Below are positions 11,410-26,202 of a DNA stretch of 64,000 nt, in pieces. The notes beneath the pieces are model-generated. The model saw only the letters and a list, made by a program, of their open reading frames with translations, was not told the origin of the DNA and did not search any database. Positions within the stretch are counted from its first letter, which is position 1. The number at the start of each line of letters is the position of its first letter. The translations under genes and the position numbers were made by a program. Source of the DNA: Liolophura sinensis (lineage: Eukaryota; Mollusca; Polyplacophora; Chitonida; Chitonidae); assembly GCF_032854445.1 (NCBI RefSeq), contig NC_088302.1:49942046-50006045 (forward strand), written 5' to 3'.

Positions 11410-12445
11410 TCTGATTGGTGGAAAAAATTAATTGTATCTAATTCCGCTGAAGCTGGGCATATGGACATCATGCGTTGTACACCTATAGGCACATGGCGCA
11501 AATTATCAGTTGAAATCTGAGCACGAAATTAGTTTTAAGATTTATTCCTGACATCGTTGGAAACTAATTACTTCCTTTTCCGCGTTTAACCAACCAGAAA
11601 CCTGTGTTGTCCTGTGACGCTCATTCTTGTATAACACATGTGTTGTCGATGTCGAACGCCCTTTTGGATCATCATACTTCAATAAAAAATGAAAACACAA
11701 AAAATGTGGTGAACTCTTTACTTTAGAACCTGTTATTTATGTGCCAAAATGTTATGCATGTTTCAATGACAAATCGTTGTTGTAAATGAAAACAAAGCTA
11801 TGCATGCTTCAGTGACGAGACATTCACGTCATGTGGAGAACCCGAACGTAAGCAAACGTTTGTCATTTTGTGTTATGTAAGAGTCCAGCTTTTGACAAAA
11901 TCTGTCAGAATTGCCGATCATTTTTAGAACTGTTGTTGTTGTGTTTTGTTAGGGAGAGTCCAGCTTCTGACAAAATCTGTCAGAATTGCCGATCATTTTC
12001 AGAACTATTGTTAATTCAAGACTTATGTACACGGCATATTTAACAATGAATACATTGTCATGTTCACAATCTTTTTAATAAATCTCCTTAGAAAGATAGC
12101 AAAGATTTTGTCAAATATAATTTGTGCATTGCCACAGCGGACATAATTGACACTAGGTCACAGCATGAGCGAATTCCTGGATATACTCAAGCGTTATAGT
12201 GAGCCACACATTCTAATACCCATGCGGAACTCACAAGTTAACTCGGAGATAACCTGCCTGTTGTTGAAACATGAGCCCTTATCTAAGTCAGATATATAGT
12301 AACCACCTACGTCTAGTCCGTCAGATGACCCGTCTTTTCATGGAGAGGTCAAACCAATCAGAGTCAAATGAAATGATATGAAGAACCTAATTCAGTTACC
12401 CCCAAGAAACGGAAGTATAAGAATTCGATTTTTGGACAAATAGCG
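11410..12445 (+). repeat. Tandem ~0.9 kb unit, second copy, right part
   Basis: 11430-11610 matches 7265-7480 and 12238-12440 matches 7500-7725. The stretch between (11610-12230) has an internal direct repeat, with GTCCAGCTTTTGACAAAATC at 11882 and a near copy at 11948, both followed by GTCAGAATTGCCGATCATTTT. No gene is visible. Confidence 0.65.
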
Positions 12446-12454
12446 GCCATTTAA

Positions 12455-12640
12455 ATTAGATCTACTGAGAGGACTGTACCCGAGGGAATTAAGCGCTTGC
12501 GATTAAATCGCTATGACACACTATGTGCGGGTTCAGACCCGACCTTGGACTGGAATTTGTACACTCTCTGGCTCTCACTGATTGTGTGTTTCCTTGAAGA
12601 CTACTTGTATTACGGTGCTAAACGACATTAAATTAAATTC
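12455..12640 (+). mobile_element. SINE-like element, family C
   Basis: It has a tRNA-like 5' half with a GGGTTCAGACCCG B box near 12530 and ends in TACGGTGCTAAACGACATTAAA followed by an AAAT tail. It sits directly after the right part of the duplicated unit. Confidence 0.5.
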
Positions 12641-12649
12641 ATTATTGGG

Positions 12650-15156
<2,507 letters not shown>

Positions 15157-15764
15157 GTTCTTCTGGCCATCTGACTTAAGCGATCGATACATTTCTCTGT
15201 AAGTACAAATATAATGATAATAGTATATGTAAATGTTCCTTATAAAACAATTACAAAATACAAAGTAGGAACTAGGTGTCTTCTTCGAATCTCACAGCTA
15301 TAGCAACTAGCTATATACGATCCGAAAAGCCCACGGTCGTTAGTGCTCCGAAATTAATGTATACATTCAAAAATTATTATATTATAATTACTAATATTAC
15401 ATTGTACAAAATTAATCTGTTAATTTTAACAATTTGTTGTGCAAGTGATTCTAGGATGTGCTCTGTTATTATAACATAGTATGTTGTCATATTCAACATA
15501 TTGTCCTTTTAGTCTAATAGACTTTTTCTGTGGAATTAATCGAATATTGTTATATTGCAATAGCAGAATATATTCTAGCATCACTCAGACTTTAACAGAC
15601 TTTCTGTTAAAATGAACAGATTAATTTTTTGAGTGAACAAGTATATATGATGAAGTTAAAATATGTACGAGTTACCTTGTTCCAGCAACGGATCTCCTCG
15701 TTCCAACCAAAGCTACTTCTTATTAGTAGACAGAGCACAGTTTTGTTGTCATTTGGACTCACGT

Positions 15765-16760
15765 AGCAGATCTTCTACAGGGAGTAACGACCGTAACTAC
15801 ATATAAGACCGAGCATGGTTATGGCCTTCAGACTGTAGGTGTGACTCATGTACTCCTCAAGGAGTAATGATCGTAACTATATATAAAACGAAGCACGGTT
15901 ATGGCATTCGGATTATACGGTTTAATTCGTGTAATAGATCTTTCAGTCAATATACTACTCAAATCGGATCGTAACTACGTAATGTAAGGCGGGACAAGGT
16001 TATGGCACACAGGTAATAGACTTAATAGACTGAGATCCTCTACTGCTCAGGGAATAATGATTGTAACTACGTATAAGGCGGAGCACAGTTGTGACATCCA
16101 GATTGTAAACTTTGACTCATGTAATAGATCTTCTACAGCCCAGGAAGTAATGATCGTAACTATTTATAAAACTCAGCAGCGTTATGATCTCCAAATTATA
16201 GAGCTTGATTCGTGGAATAGATCTTCCAGTCAATATACTACTCCGTGAGAATATGGTACACACGTCAACTACTTCATATGAGGCGGTGCACGGTTATGAC
16301 ATCCAGATTGTAGACTTTGACTCTGGCAATAGATCTTCTACTGTCCAGGGAATAATGATCGTAACTACATATAAAATGGAGCACGATTGTGACAGCAAGG
16401 TTATAAACTTCACCTCATGTAAAATATCTTCCAATACACTACCCAATAAGTAATGCTCGTAACTAAGTAATGTCAGGCGGTACATGGTTATGACATAAAG
16501 GTTATAAACTTCAACTCGTGCAATAGATCTACTGCTCAGGGAGTAACCCTATAAGGCAGGACACAGTTATTACCTCCTGATCATTGAGCTTTGTTTCATG
16601 TAATAGATCCTCCAGTCAACATGCTCCTCAGACAGTAAAAACATAAGACGGAACACAGTACGTTATGACATCAAGGTTATAAACTTCAGTTCGTGTAATA
16701 GATCACACAGATAGAATACTACACTCAGGGAGTCAAGATTAGACTTGTATTACGTATTAT
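15765..16760 (+). repeat. Diverged tandem satellite, ~95 bp period, about 10-11 copies
   Basis: The marker ATAGATCTTCTAC or a variant recurs about every 80-110 bp (near 15769, 15938, 16031, 16123, 16217, 16328, 16420, 16522, 16603 and 16696). It is usually followed by AATGATCGTAACTACNTATAA, a GGTTATGACATC-like block and GACTTNGACTC. Copies are diverged and vary in length. Short ORFs within it are by-products of the repeat. Confidence 0.85.
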
Positions 16761-16769
16761 AACCACAGT

Positions 16770-18440
16770 TACTAAAGGTAATAAGTCATGCTTTGTAAAT
16801 TATAACTGCGCTAATAATTCACGCTAGAAAGTCATATAGCCTGGAGTAAGATTTTGGTGTTTAAACATACAGATATTTCATCTGTAATGTACGATCACAA
16901 TTAATGATGACGCCTTGCACACAATACAACTTATCACCCGGACGAGGCATGTATAATGTGTTCTACGTGAAACTGTGATATTTACACGCGTAACGTTAAG
17001 GCCATGAGTGTGGCGAATGTATATGTAGGTGCTATGTCAGACACACAATATACCAATGTGTATACATCACGTTCGTATTAACAGCTCTATAACTAACGTC
17101 ACAAATAACTCTCCCTTAAAATACATTTGTTAAATTCAAAACTGATATTATTGTAGCTACCGGCTGTATTAACCCTATGGTATTCTGTATCAACGTGACT
17201 CATCCCGTTCATTCTATACCTCACACAGCATACGCGTATGACCCCTGAGTCTATAGGAAGGCAGTTCCCGTAGTCTCCAAGCAAACGTGGAGGTAAAGGT
17301 ACCGAATACTGAATGGCAAGCCACACAACGGGGCTGAGGCTAACGCTTAGATGACTGCATAGGTACACACATAGTGGCAGTTGAATAACGCGGGACTTAC
17401 ACAGACTGGCAAAAGAGGATACATAAACTACTGCGGGTAGAGAGTACCACTCAACCACGTTATTCAGAGGATTAGGCTTAACTAGGTCTGCTACATCCGG
17501 TATCACCTGACTTACCAGGTAAGTCTCAAATTTATCTGTCCCACGGGGATACATTTCATCCATGTCATACGGTCCACATCCTTAGATTAGCTTTGGTGAC
17601 TATACAGTGTAACTTGTACATCGCCATCGCCTACGTATCCACACTCATATACAGTTGCTGACTATCTTAAGTCAGCCCTGTCTCTTAATCAAGCCAACGC
17701 TGAAATTTAACGGGTATAAGAAGACACAGAAAAGCTAAAAGCTGTACATGAACGCTATAAACAAATTCAAGGCTGAAGTCTTCAAACGTTTCCAGGTTGT
17801 GTCCAGTATTTTGGTGCTTTTGTGGGGCTTCGCGAGATAAGGTTCTGAGATCACACCGGCGCGGTTCTTGTACACGAACAGCTAGAGGCACTCTAGAGAT
17901 ACCCTTACAGTAGCGATGAAGAAAGGCTGACGCATCCCCTCCCACCGGCAGCGAGCACGTGACCGAGGGGTATCTGTACAATTCTCAGATTTCACTGTTC
18001 TTATTTTAGGGCCTGTCTACAGAGACACACTGTCTATATTCATCACTGAGAGTGGGGCTCTGTTTACATCAGGTTTCTTGCATGACGCAGTAGCCGTGTT
18101 ACACCTAGTGTTATTCAGGGCAGTACAAATAATATATGCGGAGATCTTTCGCTCAAAGAACCGATGTATTCCTCTTTTCAGGACTTGGGATAGAGTTCTT
18201 TACCTGTAGTTGCACAGTTAGCACAGAGTTCGAGGCGGCAGTCAACTATTTGTCGACTTTCAAAGGTGGGATAGTTCGAGCTTCCGGGTTTAGACCTTCA
18301 AGTGGCTGAGAAAGTGGATTAAGTGAGTCTACAAACAAGGCGATTCCCTAGTGACAAGGGCTAAAGGGTCATCTTTGGAGAAGGATTTTCAGCAGAGACA
18401 AACACGGAATAGATCACTCAGTAATTACGACCGTTGTCGT
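16770..18440. other. Intergenic region and presumed formin promoter/5' UTR
   Basis: It lies upstream of the formin start. A 154-codon ORF on the minus strand (17563-17099) starts with ATG but resembles nothing I know and contains a consensus donor CTG|GTAAGT after 17 codons, so it may be chance or a short divergent exon. The formin frame is open back to 18351, but the nearest ATGs are 18441 and 18447. No TATA box or CpG island stands out. Confidence 0.45.
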
Positions 18441-18446
18441 ATGAAT

Positions 18447-18924
18447 ATGGCAGCGAAACCATCTGGTAACGCCGACAAAGACAGCAAATCAAGTCGTTTC
18501 GCCAAACGCAAGAAACACCGCGCTAAACGTGCCCGGTCCGACGGGTTTGTGGTCGGTTTGGATCTCACCCACGGGTCAGAGGACGAAGAAGATGAAGGGC
18601 ATCATAAACACAACCTGAGCGAGGCGGCGTCCTTCCTGGCATGGATTCGAAACCCGACTGTCCAGAACCTGGCCAAACTGAGGCGTGCCATCAAGGCTGA
18701 TGACAAGGACTGGATGGAAGAATTCTTGGAATACGACGGACTGGGATTACTGTTTCAATGCCTCAAGGACCTGAGCATGTGTAAGGGACATCACCTGTCA
18801 GACATGGTTCTTAGGATGGAGTGTATTATGTGTGTACGAGAAGTGATCAATTCACAGGTGGGCATGGAGTCCTTACTCAAGCTCAGAGGCAAGACCAATA
18901 TCTTTGGCAACCGTTTCGCATCAG
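18447..18924 (+). CDS. INF2: Formin exon 1 (basic N-terminus, start of DID)
   Basis: It encodes a Lys/Arg cluster ([18 protein letters not shown]), an acidic patch, then the first DID helices ([58 protein letters not shown]). It ends TCA G|GTGAGT in phase 1. The basic cluster is an additional stretch compared with human INF2. Confidence 0.88.
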
Positions 18925-21900
18925 GTGAGTCTTCATTATATTCGCGTCCTTAAGAAAGTTAGAGATAAAAATGAACTGAATTGTGCTAAAAAATGGAACA
19001 ATTACCGGTAGAAAAGAAGACAAATTATGCTGCCAGAGGTTCAGTAAATTTGGGTGTTGCCAGTATATGAGGCAAATTTTAACAAACCCGTGTAACCTTT
19101 GTATTAAAAGCGCTCTTTATGAGAAGACAAGATACCGATATGCTCTAGCTATCTGCCATCGTCCCAATTGTCTAACAAGGTTAGGCTGTGGTTGTCGTAT
19201 CATTGACAATAACCCAGGTAACGTGATAGTACAGTATATACCTGTCCCAAAACTATCGGTGTTTTCACCAATTGTATATACAGGCCTGTATATTATCTGA
19301 CATGGTAATTGTGAGATCTGTTCCTGTTTGGCTGTATACTGTTACTGTAACGTCTAGATTTACACCTATAACTGAAGGCTTCACGCCTTAGAGCATGGCG
19401 ACCCACAAACCCGCGTCTTGGAAAGTTCGTCTTCATACGCAGTACAAGCCCACACAAGCCTACAGCCTACATAATTTGAACACGCTCGCCTATATATGCA
19501 TGTTGTCGGCGAGGAATTGGCTGTGTTCATTAACAGAGGCTCTCTATAAAATACTTCGTGTGTACACATGTATAAACTGCACGGTTAGAACATTCCAATA
19601 GATCCAGTTTCTAAAGGGCAATTAAACTTAGTTGTCACCCTTGGCACTAAACACTTACGCTGAGAACATGCGCGAAACTACAAATTCTGAAAGAGCTTTC
19701 TTATTAAAGTTAATTCACAGTCTGACGCGTGTGGAAATAAACCAGACGTTTAAATACAGAGCAGTAAATTAGAAGTTAGCATATTGGTACGTTTTGAGAC
19801 GTTTCTTCCAAGGCTGGTATTCATTAATTAGTAGTCAGGTAGAACGTCTTTAGCTGCAGACAGTAATTCAGCTGGATCAAATACCAGAACACAGTTATTC
19901 GGAAATTCAGAATGAATCTTAAAATGCATACATGGCCGGTACATTGACATTGTAGATGGACCTATTTATTAAAAGTGTATCAAGCAGGTCGTTTTCGTGT
20001 TTCATTTTACAATCTATAGCCGACCTATTTGTGCATCCATTGTTACCTCCAAATGCCCACAAGTACTATGGTTTATTCGGCCTAATTATTTACAGACATG
20101 AATTGCTTGTCAAGCGGAAAAGCGGTCGCGCTGAAAGGTTTCATTTGTATACGTGTACACAGTGAGCTAACCTCTGACAAATGCCTGTCCCTTTGTGACC
20201 AAGTCAAATATGGTACTTGAATTATGATAAAAGCTCGCCGGATTTTCCCCGAAACTAGAGGGTAGACCTTATATATCCCTAGGAACGCTGTTCGAGATTA
20301 AGATGAGGTGAAAGTATTGCGGCTTAGTTTATATAAGTCATAAATTGTTTTGATCATATCGCAAAAATTACTACCGTTTACTTAAAATGCCGCTTATTCC
20401 AATGTCTTTGCTTACTGCTGCACCCAACTAAAATCCTTTTCTTGGCCGCAATCCCTGTGTTTGTGTACCAAAGTTTATTATATATAGAATGGATGCTTGT
20501 TAGTTATAGAATGGGCCGTCAGGCTGGTAGAAAACTGTTTAAATATACGTCTGTATATATGGCTGTACCCCTGTATATAGCTCCCTGTTGGCTGATATAT
20601 ATGAAGTATATCTTAACTCGCAGCGACTGACACCAGCTGTGGATGATGTACTAGCCTGATACAAGAACATAAATGTAGTAACGGTTCTAAGATAAAGGCT
20701 ACATGCACAGCGAGGGTTAGCATCATCGGCGCATCAGTTAACAGCTGCATGGTAAACATTGAAAGGTCAAAGGTACGCACGGCTAATCGTACATACGGGG
20801 GTCAGTGCATCGCCATAAACCTTTCATCAGCTTAGCCCAAAGTTTGGGCTATCATCTGTTGTACATTGTTGCATTTACTATGTCTGTTTTGGTGAATTGA
20901 GCATATAACATATGTACGCTATAATCTGCTCCAATGCATGCAGGTGTAGCTATATACATTTGTGTATATCTGCGTAACTACATGTATATAACCCATGCAG
21001 CAGCATTGATTAGAGCGCATGCGCAAAGAATTTGCCATTAGTGGAATGTCATAGCGTCGCATTATCCTTAATTATTAAGACAGTAACTCGAGTGCACAGT
21101 ATGGCTGTGTTTAGATATGCTCTTTGCTGACTGGACAAACGCTGGACCTAGACCAATGAGGTACCCAGCTTGTTGTTGGTTTCGCTGCCACAGTACAAGT
21201 TAGGAAGCTTTCGGATACCTGTACAGGCGTACTGTTGTTTCAGGCGACCTCTGTTTGGTTTCCAATAAGCCTGAACTCTGCAATATAGAAGTGAACCGAA
21301 TTGGCGCTACAATACAGCATACAACATCAAGCAAATAAAAATTTTATAGTTAAGGTTTTTATCTTTGAAGTCCTCCATTTCCTGAACATGAATCATCCGG
21401 ATGCTATTTAGGCTACTCGCGTTGTATCACCATGGTAACCATGAAAAGACATGCGATATAACCTACATTGCATATTTGATTCCACTGAAAGTGGAATGGA
21501 CAAAATAAGCCAGTATCACTAAGCAGGTACTGATAGCCCATTTACATTATTTAGCCATTCGTTGTTCAGTTCATATAAGTATTGCTTTATATCCGACAGA
21601 TACTCACTTTAGCTAAATAGAAAAGTGTTTCTATTAGTTTTGGGGTCAATCAACATGATAAGCTACAGCTATTATACCCCATGCCATTTCCGCTAGTATA
21701 TGCTAAATGCACGTCAACCACATGTGCTAAATTAGGGCAGGAAATGGTTGAGTGGGTGGGTGGGAAGGCACGTGTGTGGCAACCAGGCTATCACTTGCTA
21801 TCACTTACATGGGGCTATAATCCAAAGCACGAGCAGAACGCACGGAACACTAAAATCCGAGTACAATGACTGTTGGTTGAGGACTATTTGGGTACGCCAT

Positions 21901-24900
21901 ATTCATGGCGACTCACGGCAGCCATGGGTATGGCGTATCCAAATATTCCTCGACCACCAATCAGCGTACTGGGACGAAAACACAACAGAACATTCTTTAC
22001 AGAGTATACAATGTGTTTCTTGAATAGGTTATCGTGAAACGTGAAAGACAGACGTTATGGTATTGTTATGGTATAGTGTGAATTGCCCTGATGGTCTATA
22101 TACATAAATACATAGGACATTTGTTAGGCATCTGGAAAACTTCGTGCAAAGCAGATATTGTAAATGTATAGCATATAGTCCTGCTGTTACTGTAACAGGA
22201 AAAAGAAAATTGGTCGATAAAAAGAGTCCTGTTGGAGATGTCGATTACGTCAAAGTGAAAATGTTGTGCTGTTTCATATATAGCACTGTTAACATCGCTG
22301 TTTATATAACTAGTTTACATTTCCTGTAATAAATAAATAAATAAATAAGAAGGTCTATGACCTATCAGTTAAAAGTGTGGTACATCTGAGATTTTGCCCT
22401 ACTGATTCTATATACATAATGAGATTCAAGCATTCCACATGTACAGGTCTATAGGACTTTTTTGTTTTGTACAACTATATTAAAACACACATGTATTGAC
22501 GTACAGCATGTTACAACAATAACGCGATAGCGCGACGCATATATATTCCCAGCGAATATGAACAAACGCAGCGAAAGTTTTTCAGTGATTCATTTCCATT
22601 CGCCAAGTCAGGTAAAAACAGCTGTGACAATACCAGATACCCTTATAGGCTATACCGAAATGTACAAAATGTGCATGTGACATATTGGGTTCTGTTAACA
22701 ATTATGTATATCGACAGAAATATAAATACAGACATGTTTACAAACAATGAAGGTTGTGAAACCATAACAAGACAGTGGAAATCAGGATGGCGGACTTGTG
22801 AATGTGTTATCAGAACGCCATAGAAATTAACATTCGTGTAGTCACGGCGAGCCCGTCAAATACACAACAATAGAGCAGCTTGTTTTCCTTCATATGTATA
22901 TGTCATTTGGATGAATGGACAGCATGGTTGGTTGTAAAGGTTTAGTCATTTGGTCAGGGATAGCAGTACTGAAGCATTTTTGACTTGTACAATATGTCTG
23001 TCAGTATATGAGTCGAGGAGTAACGCATGTAAGCGTGCTGAATAATAAATGCACTACTTCATGTCTACTTCATAATACCGCAATTCAAATCCATTCAGGT
23101 TTTAAGTCTTAGAATTTATGGATTTCTGTGGTGACTAATGTATGCATATACGTCACAACTGTCCTAAAAAGCAGGAAGAGGCTGTTAAAAAGCCTCGGAA
23201 AAGTTATCATAACTAGAATCTCATTTTTAAGTTTACGTCACTAGAATCTCGTTCTTGCGAATAAAATAGAAAAAAGTCATCCGAGATCTGGTATCCATAA
23301 ATACCTTACTGATATACTTGAGTGAGAATAAAGTCCTGGAGTTTTAGAGAATAGTAGAATCTACAAATTGCCGTGAATATGTTCACGCTTTGTTACAAAT
23401 GTATAGCTATAACACGTCATCACATAATCCGGGCGTAGCCATTTTAGTGTTACAGTTTCATGGTAATATTTATGAATAAAAATTCCGGTCATATTACACG
23501 AAGATACATTATATTATATAAAAACAAAACATCTACACCTGTCAACGTAAGTTATATCTCATTAACTATGTCTGTCAAAGAATGTGTTTGTGCACACACG
23601 CACACAAGCGCACACACACACACACGCACACACATATATATATGTATGGTTACATCGTCAGTGCACCACAACCTGTAATGTTTTACCTTTAAAGAATATA
23701 TTTGCCTAATTATTCATGTGATCAGGTGACAGATATAGGTGTATACTCTAACTCTTATGCCCTTACGCCATACACCTGTTATCTCACAGAAACAATCAGC
23801 TCTTTATACGCTGACAAAGTATATTAATTAGCGCGCGACGGTGTTGCGTCATCATCAACATAGCCTGTTAAAAAGAATTGTATTAGTCATTTTGCTAGTT
23901 TGTCTACAGCGTGACACCTGTGCTGTTGGAAGAACTTTGGCCTTTTTTCTCGATCGGAATCTCACTGAAACTGATCGATTCACACTTCAGTGTAATGACA
24001 AACATTGTATTTTTACAGTAAAACTTGTTGCTTTCAGTTTATGTTACATAGCATTCTGATTCTGTAATTTTACAGCTGTTTGCCTACTTAGGCTTGTACA
24101 TATAAGCAAGATGCTCTAAAGGTGCAACATTGTGCAATGTTTCTCGGGGCCAAAATGCCATAAAGACACCGATGGATATTCAGTACTGTTAACCTACTGC
24201 ATAACCTAATTGCACAGTAATTTTGTCGATTTACTCCTGTTGTCTTTATTAGTTAGGCATTTAAATTGCTTTTCTCTGTCCGAAAATACAGCAAATTATT
24301 GAACACCTTGCCCTAATTCTTTTTGGGACATAAGGCCTGCTCTTTTCAGTGAGTAACAGGTAACTGTAACATGAATACACAATTTCTCTTTTCTCACATT
24401 GTTAGTCCGTCTAATGAACAACATATCCATGTATTTACCTCTCCCCCCCCCCCCCCCACCCCCACGAAAAAAGAAAAAATTGGAGAAAAATGTTCGTGAT
24501 ATATTTGTGTTGCTTATTTGTTTGTTTGATTTATGTTTTACTCTGTTCTTTAAAATTTTCACTTATACGACGAGGGTGAACATTATCGTCGAAGGAAACC
24601 GAATTGTGCTTAGAGGAAACCCACGACCATCTAGAGGTTGCTGAAAGATCTTCCCACGTGCCATCTGTCCTAAAAATAAGAAGAATCACAGTTCTCTCGT
24701 GACTTACGTCACTGCACGTGACTTATTGACGTATGCTTCTATAAGCTGTTATACGGCTGGGTTCAGGGACCGAGCTATATGTTTGATGGTGTAAGAAAAC
24801 ATATGGCCTGGAATGAGGTAGATGTTATTTATTAATAAAAATTAAATAAAAAGATTTATTAATAAAAACAGAAGTAATCCTGATAGTAGCCAGAATGAGG

Positions 24901-26125
24901 AATTGTAGTATAGCCCTTATTTTTGAGGGGCCTCCATGGCTCAGTTGGTTAGCGCGCTAGCGCAGCGTAATGACCCAGGAGTCTCTCACCAATGCTGTCG
25001 CTGTGAGTTCAAGTCCAGCTCGTGCTGGCTTCCTCTCCGGCCGTATGTGGGAAGGTCTGCCAGCAACCCGCGGATGGTCGTGGGTTTCCCCGGGCTGTTC
25101 CCGGTTTCCACCCACCATAATGCTGGCCGCCGTCGTATAAGTGAAATATTCTTGAGCACGGCGTAAAACACCAATCAAATAAATAAATAAATAAACCTTA
25201 TTTTTGAACCTTGAAGATTTGCAGTCATTTTTGACATATATCAGATAATATTTGAACCATCAAGGGTGGGGATTCAAAGAAAAGGGATAAGTGCCTTCAA
25301 TAAAAAGAAAATCCGGAGAAACTGAGATGGGATTTGGAAAATTAGTAATGACCGAAATGTGACAGAAAAATGAAATGCCAAAGTAGTTTGTGTCAGAGAA
25401 TAGCAGGTTACCTATTGATGCGCATGATGCAACCATGGACCAAGTTGCCAGGCCTCTGAGTTCTTGACTAAGGGCAAGCACTTGATCAAAGTTTTATCCG
25501 CTATATCCAAATGGGCTAGAAGCGTTCTCTGCGTGGCGCCTTAAACAGATGGGATCTGATTATAATTAGATTAGTACATGATATATGCCAGGCTGATCAG
25601 TTACAACCATCTACAGTATCACAGCGACTTTAGCTCTGTAATACTCACACGTCAAATGGTTTGATTCTACATGATCATACCTTAGCTGTAAGATATAACC
25701 TTATATTTTCAGACATACACCTTCAAATTGTGTACATCTCAATTCTAGTGACCTTGAATTTTGGTGCCTATTTAGCTATAGTCTTTCAGACTTGAACAGC
25801 TGTTCACAGTGGTGAAAAAAAGTCATTTTTTATGACGAAGAGTTTTTGTTACAAAGTTGTTTTCATTACAAAGCGTTTTTATACCAAAGCTTAAAGGCTC
25901 TAATAACTGAATTAATTAGTCCAATCAGCTAGAACTATTCACAAAGAAACCATGTTTTGATGATATGTCAAAAATATGCATATATTCATTAATAAAACCG
26001 AGACGATCCAAAAGGATAGGAATTTTGTCGGTAAAATGTTATATGTGGTTACTAAAATATATACACATGAGCTCAATTTGTCAAAGGCACCCTTTGTGCA
26101 GGAATGACGTGTGTGTTTGTACAAG

Positions 26126-26202
<77 letters not shown>

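Noticed and set aside
24936-25030. tRNA gene suggested by A and B boxes
   Set aside because: The boxes belong to a SINE with a target-site duplication and AAAT tail. The tRNA-like part does not form a convincing mature tRNA.
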